Assembly: GCF_014904705.1 (NCBI RefSeq)
Contig: NZ_JACZCQ010000001.1
Location: forward strand, 620,001-684,000
Reading direction: 5' to 3'
From: Nisaea sediminum
Lineage (GTDB): Bacteria > Pseudomonadota > Alphaproteobacteria > Thalassobaculales > Thalassobaculaceae
Length of the DNA stretch: 64,000 bases
Both the position numbers and the translations under genes were made by a program. Of the stretch, positions 52,744 to 60,389 are shown piece after piece. The notes beneath the pieces are model-generated. The model saw only the letters and a list, made by a program, of their open reading frames with translations, was not told the DNA's origin and ran no database searches. Each line of letters begins with the position of its first letter. Position 1 is the first letter of the stretch.

Positions 52744-53955
52744 TCAGGGAGCCTGGAAGACCACACCAGCGGCCAGCAGCGCGTCGATCTCCGCTCCGGC
52801 AAGGCCGCCCTCGGCGAGGATTTCCCGGCTATGTTCCCCCAGCCGCGGCGCGCCGAGCCGGTAGGAGGCGGGCGTGCTGCCGTAGCGGATCGGCTGACCG
52901 ACCATCCGGATCTCTCCTTCGCTCCTATGCCGGAACAGCGGCCAGAAACCGATCTCGTCGAGATGCGGGTCTTGCAGCAGGTCCTCGGTCCCCATGACCG
53001 GCATGGCGGGTACGTCGATTTCGGCGAAGAGCGCGAGCCACTCAGCTGACGTGCGCGCCGGCGTCGCCTCCGCGACGATCTGGTAGAGCCGGCCGATATT
53101 GCGCGAGCGCTCCGCCGGATCGGTCACCCAGGATGCCGCTGCGATATCCTCGCGACCGATTGCGCGCAGGTAATCGCTCCATTGCCGGGCGGTATAGGGC
53201 AGCAGGGCGACATGCCCGTCCTTGGTCCGGTAGGGCTTGCGGTGCGGGGCGAGGACCCGGTCGTATCCCGTCTTGCTGTCGCCGTCGGGGAAGGTGGCGC
53301 CCTGGAGATGCTCCGGATGCAGGAAGGCGACGAGGCTTTCGAACATCGGCACTTCGATGAACTGGCCAATTCCGGAACGCTCCCGGGCCACCAGCGCCAT
53401 GGAGATCGCGGAGAGGCACATGAGACCTGTCACCTTGTCCGCGATAACCGTGCGGCTGTAGGCCGGAGCTCCGTCGGCCCGGTTGTGATAGTCGGCGAGG
53501 CCGCAGGCGGCCTGGATGATGTCGTCATAGGCTGGGCGGCCCGCATAGGGACCCTGCTCGCTGAACCCGTAGGCGCCGCAATAGATCAGCTTCGGATTGA
53601 TCACCTTCAGGTCCTCGTAACCGAGGCCGAGGCGGCGCATCGCGGCCGGTCGGACGGAGCTCACGAAGACGTCGGCGCTTCGTGCTAGCGACAACAGTGC
53701 GTCACGGGCACCGGTGTTTTTCAGGTCCATCGAAAGCGAGCGCTTGTTGCGGTTCACATTGAGGAAAACCGTGCCCATTCCAGGGTTTCTGAACGGTGTG
53801 ACGTTGCGCGTGACATCGCCGTCGAGGGATTCGACCTTGATGACATCGGCGCCCATGTCGCCCATGATCTGGGTCGCGTAGGGTCCGAGCAGAACCGAGG
53901 TCAGATCCAGTACCCGGATCCCCGCAAGGGGACCGGTCGCAGCTTCACCCGCCAT
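52744..53955 (-). CDS. Family III CoA-transferase (CaiB/BaiF type)
   Basis: 403 residues. 'GPLAGIRVLDLTSVLLGPYATQIMGDMGADVIKVES' and 'NRNKRSLSMDLKN' are the family III hallmarks; the catalytic Asp is probably in 'GRPAYDDIIQA'. It transfers CoA between carboxylic acids. The ATG at 53955 is 29 bp from the divergent nitroreductase start, so the two share a short promoter region. The acid substrate is unknown. Confidence 0.91.
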   Translation of the reverse strand: MAGEAATGPLAGIRVLDLTSVLLGPYATQIMGDMGADVIKVESLDGDVTRNVTPFRNPGMGTVFLNVNRNKRSLSMDLKNTGARDALLSLARSADVFVSSVRPAAMRRLGLGYEDLKVINPKLIYCGAYGFSEQGPYAGRPAYDDIIQAACGLADYHNRADGAPAYSRTVIADKVTGLMCLSAISMALVARERSGIGQFIEVPMFESLVAFLHPEHLQGATFPDGDSKTGYDRVLAPHRKPYRTKDGHVALLPYTARQWSDYLRAIGREDIAAASWVTDPAERSRNIGRLYQIVAEATPARTSAEWLALFAEIDVPAMPVMGTEDLLQDPHLDEIGFWPLFRHRSEGEIRMVGQPIRYGSTPASYRLGAPRLGEHSREILAEGGLAGAEIDALLAAGVVFQAP

Positions 53956-53983
53956 TTCGATCAGATATCCCGAGAAAAGAACC

Positions 53984-54694
53984 GTGACAGACGCACCGAT
54001 CATAGAGACCGGCTACGAAAACCTGAACCCTGTCGAGGAGGCGGTCTCGCAGCGGCGCTCCGTCCGGGCCTTCCTGCCGGACCCGGTGCCGGATGAGACC
54101 ATTGCCCGTATACTCTATCTCGCCGGCAGGGCGCCGAGCGGAACCAACATGCAGCCCTGGAAGGTGCATGTGGTGACCGGCGCGGCGCGCGAAAGACTGT
54201 GCACCGATATCGTTGAAGCGCACCACGAAGGCGCGAACCACAGCGGCGAGTACCAGTATTACCCGAAAGAGTTCTTCGAGCCTTTCAAGTCGCGCCGCCG
54301 CACGGTCGGCTGGGCGCTCTACGGCCTGCTCGAGATCACAAAGGGCGATTTCGAGAAGACCAAGGCGCAGCATGCGCGGAACTTCACCTTCTTCGACGCG
54401 CCGGTCGGGCTGATCTTCACCATCCATCGCGGCCTCGAGATCGGCAGCTGGCTCGATTTCGGCATGTTCATGGAAAACGTCATGGTGCTGGCCCGCAGCC
54501 ACGGACTGGAGACCTGCCCGCAGGCCGCTTTCGCGACCTATCACAAGATCATCCGAGCCCATCTGGACCTCGCCGAGGAGGATGTGGTCGTTGCCGGCAT
54601 GGCGCTCGGCAAGGCCGATTGGTCGAAGATCGAGAACACTCTTATTACGGAACGCATGGCGCTGGAGGATTACGTCCGGTTCCATCGCGGCTAA
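53984..54694 (+). CDS. Nitroreductase family protein
   Basis: 236 residues from a GTG start. FMN-binding pattern: 'QRRSVRAFLPDPVPDETIARILYLAGRAPSGTNMQPWKVHVVTG' (Arg-Arg-Ser-x-Arg motif) and 'QAAFATYHKIIRAHLDLAEEDVVVAGMALGKAD'. It should reduce nitro groups, quinones or enones with NAD(P)H. It is followed after 42 bp by an acyl-CoA dehydrogenase gene, with a near-palindrome between them. Confidence 0.92.
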   Translation: MTDAPIIETGYENLNPVEEAVSQRRSVRAFLPDPVPDETIARILYLAGRAPSGTNMQPWKVHVVTGAARERLCTDIVEAHHEGANHSGEYQYYPKEFFEPFKSRRRTVGWALYGLLEITKGDFEKTKAQHARNFTFFDAPVGLIFTIHRGLEIGSWLDFGMFMENVMVLARSHGLETCPQAAFATYHKIIRAHLDLAEEDVVVAGMALGKADWSKIENTLITERMALEDYVRFHRG

Positions 54695-54695
54695 G

Positions 54696-54715
54696 ATCAT
54701 TTCAATTGAAACGAT
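54696..54715. promoter_or_regulatory. 20-bp near-palindrome upstream of acyl-CoA dehydrogenase
   Basis: A perfect 12-bp core TTTCAATTGAAA (54700-54711) extends to 20 bp with one mismatched pair (ATCA at the left against CGAT at the right). It occupies almost half the 42-bp gap to the ACAD gene. A regulator of fatty-acid or aromatic metabolism could bind here. Confidence 0.5.
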
Positions 54716-54736
54716 AAAATACCCGGAGGAAACGAG

Positions 54737-55897
54737 ATGGACTTCCAGCTGACCGAAGAGCAGCGCAGCCTGCAGGAAACGGCGCGCGCTTTCGCGACCC
54801 AGGAGATGGCGGATGTCGCGCGCGAGCTGGAGGAAAAGGACGAGGCGCCGTCCCGCGAACATATACGGCGTTATGCCGAGATGGGCTTCCTCGGGATCAA
54901 TGTGGCGGAGGAATATGGCGGGCTCGGTCTCGGCAACCTCGAGGCGCTGATCGTGCTCGAGGAGTTCGCCAAGGTCTCGCCGGCCATCGCGTTTCCGATT
55001 TTCGAGTCCTCCGTCGGCCCCTGCCGCGCGGTCGAACATTTCGCCTCGTCCGAGCTGGCGAAGAAGGTCTTGCCGCAGGTCTGTGCCGGCGAGCTGACGG
55101 TCGCCGTCGCGATGTCCGAGCCGGATGCCGGCTCGGCCCTGACCGATCTCAAGACCCGGGTGACGGAGGAGGGCGGCAATCTGATCCTGAACGGACAGAA
55201 GCGCTGGTGCTCCGGCGGCGGTCATGCCGAGGCCTATGTGGTCTATAGCAAGATGTCGGACGCACCGGGCGCCAAGGGGATCGGCGCAGTTTATGTCGAG
55301 AAAGGCATGAAGGGTGTCAGCTTCGGCGAACGCGAGCGGCTGATGGGCTTCCGCGGTATCCCGAGCGCCGACATCTTCTTCGACAATGTCGAAATCCCGA
55401 AAGAGAACGTGATCGTGCCGGCCGGCGGCTTCCGCCAGCTGATGGAGGCTTTCGATCTGGAGCGCTGCGGCAATGCCACCATGTGTCTCGGCATCGCATC
55501 GGCCGCCTTCGAGACGGCGCTCGCCTATACCCAGGAGCGCAAGGCGTTCGGCAAGGAACTGGTCGAATTCCAGGCGGTGCAGATGAAGCTCGCCGAAATG
55601 GCGATGCGGGTCGAGGCCTCGCGCCTGCTGATCTTTCGCGCGGCGAAGAATGCCGAGGACGGTCTGCCGTCGGTGCTGGATTCCAGCCTGGCGAAATGCT
55701 TCGCCAACGAGATCGTCCGCGACGTGACCGGTGCCGCGCTGCAGGTGATGGGCGCCTATGGCTATTCCAAGTCCTACGGCATGGAACAGCGTCTGCGCGA
55801 CGGTTGGGGCTGGGGCATCGCAGGCGGGGCGATCGACATCCAGAAGGTGAATATCGCCGCGGCCCTGGTGGGGCGTCGGTTCAACCAGAGGGCCTGA
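54737..55897 (+). CDS. Acyl-CoA dehydrogenase with helix-G catalytic Glu candidate
   Basis: 386 residues with the full ACAD fold: 'AVAMSEPDAGSALTDLKT' (FAD/substrate), 'KRWCSGGGHAEAYVVY', 'YTQERKAFGKELVEFQAVQMKLAEM' and 'QVMGAYGYSKSYGMEQRLRDGWGWG'. The usual catalytic Glu loop ('YEGT') reads 'IAGG' (361-364), so that Glu is absent. Glu242 in 'AFDLERCGNA' lies at the isovaleryl-CoA-dehydrogenase-type alternative position and could be the base. It oxidises an acyl-CoA to the 2-enoyl form. GGAGGAAACGAG precedes the ATG. Confidence 0.92.
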   Translation: MDFQLTEEQRSLQETARAFATQEMADVARELEEKDEAPSREHIRRYAEMGFLGINVAEEYGGLGLGNLEALIVLEEFAKVSPAIAFPIFESSVGPCRAVEHFASSELAKKVLPQVCAGELTVAVAMSEPDAGSALTDLKTRVTEEGGNLILNGQKRWCSGGGHAEAYVVYSKMSDAPGAKGIGAVYVEKGMKGVSFGERERLMGFRGIPSADIFFDNVEIPKENVIVPAGGFRQLMEAFDLERCGNATMCLGIASAAFETALAYTQERKAFGKELVEFQAVQMKLAEMAMRVEASRLLIFRAAKNAEDGLPSVLDSSLAKCFANEIVRDVTGAALQVMGAYGYSKSYGMEQRLRDGWGWGIAGGAIDIQKVNIAAALVGRRFNQRA

Positions 55898-55936
55898 TCC
55901 AGGTCAATTCCTGCATGATTCTGTACTGTTAGATTT

Positions 55937-55978
55937 GCAAAGTGTGCGCTTTACTCTCGTCCAGGCGTGACACTTTGC
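55937..55978. promoter_or_regulatory. 9-bp inverted repeat in the leader of the AAA+ gene
   Basis: GCAAAGTGT (55937-55945) and ACACTTTGC (55970-55978) are perfect complements with a 24-bp spacer. The second arm ends 4 bp before the ribosome site of the AAA+ gene. It could be an operator or an RNA hairpin limiting translation. A CTGAT-N4-GTCAA sequence at 55894-55907 falls one base short of an FNR box and is not called. Confidence 0.45.
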
Positions 55979-55997
55979 GTGCAGGAGGAAGAGTGCC

Positions 55998-57710
55998 TTG
56001 AAGATCAGGACCCAAAAGGATTTCGAGCGCGCCCTGACGCTCGCGGTATCGTCGCTCCATCCGTTAATCGCCATTCACTCGTTCGAAGAAAACCGGGTGA
56101 TCGACAGCATCGAACGCGTGGCGATCAAGGAGAAATGCGACATCATTTTCTGGTCCTGCACGCGGGGCATTCACATGAAGCGGATCGGCTCGCTGCTGAG
56201 CCAAGCCGACAAGGCACCGGACAACCTCGTCAAATCCGGCCAGAACGCGGACGTCATGACTGCGATCGAAGCCTTCGAGCGCAAACTTGAAAGAGAGCGC
56301 GAGAAGAAGAGTTCGGAACGCCGGAAAACCTTCCTCGTCCTGCTCGACGCGTCGCCCTTTCTCGTCGAGCGCCACAACAATCCGGCCCACCGCAGGCGGC
56401 TGCGCGATTTCGCCTTGCAGAGCCGGCTCTCGACCAAGAACGGTGCAATTCTCCTGGTCTCGTCCGACGGTGAACTCACTCCGGAACTCGAGAAGGAGAT
56501 CCTGCGGCTCGAGTTTCCCCTTCCGACGAAAGACGAGATCAAGGGCTGGGTGGACGACATTCTAGAGCGGCTCAAGGCAACTTCCGCAGTCAAGGTCGAC
56601 GAGGATGTGGACTTCCTGAAAGAGGCGGTTGTGAACGCGGCGAGCGGCCTCACAATGTACGAGATCCGCAATGCGCTCTCGGATGCCCTGATCGAGGACA
56701 AGCAATTGTCGCGGGAGGATGTCCGGGAGATCTACCGGCTCAAGCAGGATGTCGTGAAGAAGAGCGGGATCCTCGAATATATCGACACCAGCGAATGGTC
56801 GATGGACGATGTCGGGGGGCTCGATAACCTGAAAGAATGGCTCCGCAAGCGCGCCCTGGCCTCGACCGATAAGGGGCTCGCCTTCGGGATCACTCCGCCG
56901 AAAGGTGTTCTCCTCACGGGCGTTCCCGGCTGCGGCAAGTCGCTTGCGGCGAAATGCACATCGACCTCCTGGGGCATTCCGCTGATCAAGCTGGACATGG
57001 GACGTGTCTATGCCTCGCTCGTCGGCGCGTCGGAGCAGCATATCCGTGATGCTATCTCGATCTGCGAGGCAGTTGCGCCCTGCGTGCTCTGGATCGACGA
57101 GATTGAGAAGGGACTGCCGCGTAACCAAGGCCATGTCGGCGATAGCGGCGTTTCCCTGCGGGTGTTGGCGACATTCCTGACCTGGCTGCAGGAGAAGACG
57201 GCGCCGGTCTTCGTCATTGCCACGGCCAACGAGACGGTGCTGCTGCCGCCGGAAATCCTGCGCAAGGGGCGGTTCGACGAGATCTTCTTCATCGATCTCC
57301 CCAATGCGGAGGAGCGGAAGGAGATCTTCCGGATTCATATCGGCCGGGTCGGTCACGTGCCGGAAAGTTTCGATCTCGACGCCCTGACCGAAATTACCGG
57401 CACCGACGAGGCGACGGGAGAGGGCGGTTTCAGCGGCGCCGAAATCGAGGCGGTCGTGCGGGAAGCGCTGATCTCGGCTTTTTCAGAGGCGACGGATGCC
57501 AAAAAATTTCCGACCCTCGAGCAGCGACACCTCGAGGCTGCGATCCTTGAAACCAAACCTCTGTCGGTCACACGGGCGGAAGAGATCACCGGTCTGAGGC
57601 GCTGGTCCGACGGCCGCGCGGTCCCGGCGACCGGCTCGCTGGTCGAACCGCCATTGCCATTCCCTTTCGAGGAAAAGCTGAAAGATATTCTGAAGTCCGG
57701 CACCCCTTGA
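55998..57710 (+). CDS. Ycf46-like AAA+ ATPase
   Basis: 570 residues from a TTG start with GGAGGAAG just upstream. The N-terminal ~260 residues form a helical domain ending '[22 protein letters not shown]'. The AAA+ core has Walker A 'GVPGCGKS' (308-315), Walker B '[10 protein letters not shown]' (Asp367, Glu368), sensor 1 '[11 protein letters not shown]' and Arg finger 'RKGRFDEIF'. This is the Ycf46 family, known from cyanobacteria and plastids, where it has been linked to photosynthetic regulation and CO2 uptake. In a heterotroph its task is unknown. No conserved partner lies next to it. Confidence 0.87.
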   Translation: MKIRTQKDFERALTLAVSSLHPLIAIHSFEENRVIDSIERVAIKEKCDIIFWSCTRGIHMKRIGSLLSQADKAPDNLVKSGQNADVMTAIEAFERKLEREREKKSSERRKTFLVLLDASPFLVERHNNPAHRRRLRDFALQSRLSTKNGAILLVSSDGELTPELEKEILRLEFPLPTKDEIKGWVDDILERLKATSAVKVDEDVDFLKEAVVNAASGLTMYEIRNALSDALIEDKQLSREDVREIYRLKQDVVKKSGILEYIDTSEWSMDDVGGLDNLKEWLRKRALASTDKGLAFGITPPKGVLLTGVPGCGKSLAAKCTSTSWGIPLIKLDMGRVYASLVGASEQHIRDAISICEAVAPCVLWIDEIEKGLPRNQGHVGDSGVSLRVLATFLTWLQEKTAPVFVIATANETVLLPPEILRKGRFDEIFFIDLPNAEERKEIFRIHIGRVGHVPESFDLDALTEITGTDEATGEGGFSGAEIEAVVREALISAFSEATDAKKFPTLEQRHLEAAILETKPLSVTRAEEITGLRRWSDGRAVPATGSLVEPPLPFPFEEKLKDILKSGTP

Positions 57711-57727
57711 CGGGGTCGGACGCCCCC

Positions 57728-58672
57728 TCAGACGAAGTCGCGGAAATAGGCGATCGTTTTCTCGAGGCCGGTGCGCAGGGGAACTTTCGGCTCCCAGCCG
57801 AGGAGGTTTCTGGCCTTGTCGATGTTCGGCTGGCGCTGCATCGGGTCGTCCTGCGGCAGCGGATGGTAGGAGATTCCGTTCTTCCCTCCGACCAGTTCGG
57901 TCACGCTTTCCGCCAGTTCCTTCACCGTCATCTCGGTCGGGTTTCCAAGATTGATCGGGCCGACCACGGAGTCCTCGCTGTCCATCAGCTTCATCAGGCC
58001 GTCGACCAGATCGTCGACAAAGCAGAAGGATCGCGTCTGGCTGCCGTCGCCGTAGAGCGTCAGGTCCTCGCCGCGCAGGGCCGAGAGGACGAAGTTTGAG
58101 ACCACGCGGCCGTCGTTCGGGTGCATGCGCGGGCCGTAGGTGTTGAAGATCCGCGCGACCTTGATGCGCAGCCGGTGCTGGCGCAGATAGTCGAAGAACA
58201 GGGTCTCGGCGCAGCGCTTGCCTTCGTCGTAGCAGGCCCGGATGCCGGTTGTGTTGACGTTGCCCCAGTATTCCTCGGTCTGCGGATGCACCGTCGGGTC
58301 GCCATAGACCTCCGAGGTCGAGGCCTGCAGCACCTTCGCCTTCACCCGCTTGGCGAGCCCGAGGACGTTGATGGCGCCGATCACGCTGGTCTTTGTCGTC
58401 TGTACCGGATCGCGCTGGTAATGGATCGGCGAGGCCGGGCAGGCGAGATTGTAGATCTCGTCGACCTCGACATAGAGCGGGAAGGTGATGTCGTGCCGCA
58501 TCAGCTCGAAATTCGAGTGATCGAGCAGGTGGGCCACGTTGCGCCGCATGCCGGTGTAAAAATTGTCGACGCAGAGAACGTCGTCGCCGCGCTCCAGCAG
58601 CCGCTCGCAGAGGTGAGAGCCGAGAAAGCCGGCACCTCCGGTAACCAGGACGCGTTTTGGAACTGTCTTCAT
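57728..58672 (-). CDS. UDP-glucuronate decarboxylase (UXS-type NAD-dependent epimerase)
   Basis: 314 residues. The NAD-binding '[37 protein letters not shown]' is followed by '[41 protein letters not shown]', the Tyr-x3-Lys pair in '[14 protein letters not shown]', and '[20 protein letters not shown]'. These are the UXS signature motifs. It converts UDP-glucuronate to UDP-xylose for polysaccharide or glycolipid synthesis. It converges on the AAA+ gene with a 17-bp gap. Confidence 0.93.
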   Translation of the reverse strand: MKTVPKRVLVTGGAGFLGSHLCERLLERGDDVLCVDNFYTGMRRNVAHLLDHSNFELMRHDITFPLYVEVDEIYNLACPASPIHYQRDPVQTTKTSVIGAINVLGLAKRVKAKVLQASTSEVYGDPTVHPQTEEYWGNVNTTGIRACYDEGKRCAETLFFDYLRQHRLRIKVARIFNTYGPRMHPNDGRVVSNFVLSALRGEDLTLYGDGSQTRSFCFVDDLVDGLMKLMDSEDSVVGPINLGNPTEMTVKELAESVTELVGGKNGISYHPLPQDDPMQRQPNIDKARNLLGWEPKVPLRTGLEKTIAYFRDFV

Positions 58673-58814
58673 GGGATGGCCGCCGATCCTTCAGTGCCAA
58701 CATTCTCTCGAAATTCTGCATACCTCATCCGGAACCGGGTGCAAATGGGGCTGTGCGGAGAGGCGCGGCCGGCTTGAGCTGGAGTTGGCTGAGAGCGCTT
58801 TGCCGTAACCCCTT

Positions 58815-58858
58815 GAATCGGCGCGAATCGTTAAGTTTTCTCGCAAGGCGCTTGAATC
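58815..58858. promoter_or_regulatory. Cluster of three GAATC (GANTC) sites upstream of gcrA
   Basis: GAATC occurs at 58815-58819, 58825-58829 and 58854-58858, within 44 bp and 124-167 bp before the gcrA start. GANTC is the CcrM methylation target that GcrA reads in Caulobacter-type Alphaproteobacteria. The 309-bp gap 58673-58981 between the UXS gene and gcrA holds no gene. Confidence 0.6.
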
Positions 58859-58981
58859 GAAACCACAACAAGGAGTAGGCTCATCTCAAGTCGGCACAAC
58901 ATATTGCGTCTCTTTTCAACCGGGAGACGCGCCGGTTCAACCGGGAAGAGTGCCGGCATTATGTCAGACTTGGAGGGCAGA

Positions 58982-59365
58982 ATGGCCGAAAGCGCAGTCA
59001 GCGCGTGGACCGAGGACCGTCTGGAACAGCTCAAGCAGCTCTGGGCCGACGGATTGTCGATCACGCAGATCGGGAACGAGCTCGGGGTTTCGCGGAATGC
59101 CGTCGTCGGCAAGGTGCACCGGATGGGGTTACCCAAGCGGCAGTCGCCGATCGTGCGCTCCGACAAGCCTGTCGAGCCGAAGAAGCGCAAGGTTTCGCCG
59201 CTCGCGGCGCAGGAATGGGACCGGAACAAGTGCTCCTGGCCCATCGGTGACCCGAAATCTCCGGATTTCAAGTTCTGCGGCGACAGCGTGGTGCAGGGCC
59301 GTCCCTATTGCACGACCCACTGTGCGGTTGCCTACACCAACATGCGGGATACCGCGGCCGCCTGA
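58982..59365 (+). CDS. gcrA: GcrA cell-cycle transcriptional regulator
   Basis: 127 residues from the ATG at 58982, with GGAGGGCAGA directly before it. 'SAWTEDRLEQLKQLWADGLSITQIGNELGVSRNAVVGKVHRMGLPKRQSP' is the GcrA DNA-binding domain, and the C-terminal 'NKCSWPIGDPKSPDFKFCGDSVVQGRPYCTTHCAVAY' is the Cys-rich sigma70-contact domain. GcrA binds methylated GANTC sites with sigma70 to drive cell-cycle promoters. A three-GANTC cluster and a downstream hairpin bound the gene. An ATG at 58961 is a weaker alternative. Confidence 0.95.
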   Translation: MAESAVSAWTEDRLEQLKQLWADGLSITQIGNELGVSRNAVVGKVHRMGLPKRQSPIVRSDKPVEPKKRKVSPLAAQEWDRNKCSWPIGDPKSPDFKFCGDSVVQGRPYCTTHCAVAYTNMRDTAAA

Positions 59366-59392
59366 TCGGGCCGGCTACTCTCGAACTCCGGA

Positions 59393-59420
59393 GGGGTGCC
59401 GCGGGAAGCCGCGGCGCCCC
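59393..59420 (+). terminator. Hairpin downstream of gcrA
   Basis: A 12-bp stem (59393-59404 with 59409-59420, one T/G wobble) and loop GAAG begin 28 bp after the gcrA stop. The following TCCGCCGTTTCC is only weakly T-rich, so termination may be partial. Confidence 0.55.
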
Positions 59421-59581
59421 TCCGCCGTTTCCGGCGTCGCCCCGGATCCGCGCGCGACAGGCCATAGGGCGTGTATTGCCAAATCCGGCCCCCTCTCTAT
59501 TGTTCGATTGGCGGAGGGCATCCGCCCCAATTCAGCACCCCCTCCTGCCGGTTCCCGGCGCATGACCTTCCGGAGCAACAG

Positions 59582-60352
59582 ATGCGACTGAAAGACAGAA
59601 CCGCCATCGTCACCGGTGCCGCGTCCGGTATCGGCAAGGCGATCGCGATCCGTTTCGCGGAAGAAGGCGCGAACGTGATCGTGGCCGATCGCACCGACGC
59701 GCCGCGCGAGGGTGGGGAGAAGACACTGGATCTCATCCTGGCCGCCGGGGGCAGCGCCGAATTCGCGGAAATGGATGTCGCCGACTGGGCGTCCGTCGAC
59801 GCTACGGTCGGAGCGGTGGTTTCCACCTATGGAGCGCTCGACATCATGGTGAACAACGCGGCGATCGGCGTCGGCAAGCCTCTGCTGGAAACCAGCGAGG
59901 AAGATTGGGACCGGGTGATGAGCGTCAATGCGAAGGGTGTCTTTTTCGGCTGCAAGCGGGCCGTACAACAGATGCTGACGCAGCCGGCGCGTGATGGGGT
60001 GAGGGGCCGTATCGTCAACATCTCGTCGCAGCATGGCATGGTCCGGTCGCCGAACGACCTCGCCTACGGCACCGGAAAGGCTGCCGTCGTCTACATGACG
60101 CGGCAGATCGCGGGCGATTACGCCGCCGAGGGGATCGTCTGCAACGCAGTCGCTCCGGGCAAGATTCTCACCGGCAAGACCGGCCGGGCCGTCGATTCCG
60201 ATATCCTTGCCTATTCCGAGGCCCGCACGCCCTGGCCGCGCCTCGGACGGCCGCTCGACGTGGCCAACGCGGTGCTGTTTCTCGCGAGCGATGAGGCGAC
60301 CTATATTACCGGAGAGAACCTGATGGTCGACGGCGGCTGGATGGCCAACTGA
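59582..60352 (+). CDS. SDR family oxidoreductase (glucose-1-dehydrogenase-like)
   Basis: 256 residues from the ATG at 59582 with CGGAGC upstream. The cofactor motif is 'VTGAASGIGKAIAIRFAEEGANVIVADRTDA' (NAD preferring, acidic end of strand 2). Other SDR motifs are 'NNAAIGVG', the catalytic Ser in 'NISSQHG', and Tyr-x3-Lys in 'DLAYGTGKAAVVYM'. The substrate is unknown. It lies 216 bp after gcrA, behind a hairpin, and 37 bp before pepN. Confidence 0.92.
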   Translation: MRLKDRTAIVTGAASGIGKAIAIRFAEEGANVIVADRTDAPREGGEKTLDLILAAGGSAEFAEMDVADWASVDATVGAVVSTYGALDIMVNNAAIGVGKPLLETSEEDWDRVMSVNAKGVFFGCKRAVQQMLTQPARDGVRGRIVNISSQHGMVRSPNDLAYGTGKAAVVYMTRQIAGDYAAEGIVCNAVAPGKILTGKTGRAVDSDILAYSEARTPWPRLGRPLDVANAVLFLASDEATYITGENLMVDGGWMAN

Positions 60353-60389
60353 TCCGCCCGACCGAAAATCCGAAGCACCTGGAGCTGAC

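Noticed and set aside
55894-55907. CTGAT-CCAG-GTCAA as a fifth FNR box
   Set aside because: One half site has C in place of the first T, it overlaps the acyl-CoA dehydrogenase stop codon, and it is about 90 bp from the next start. Left as a near match only.
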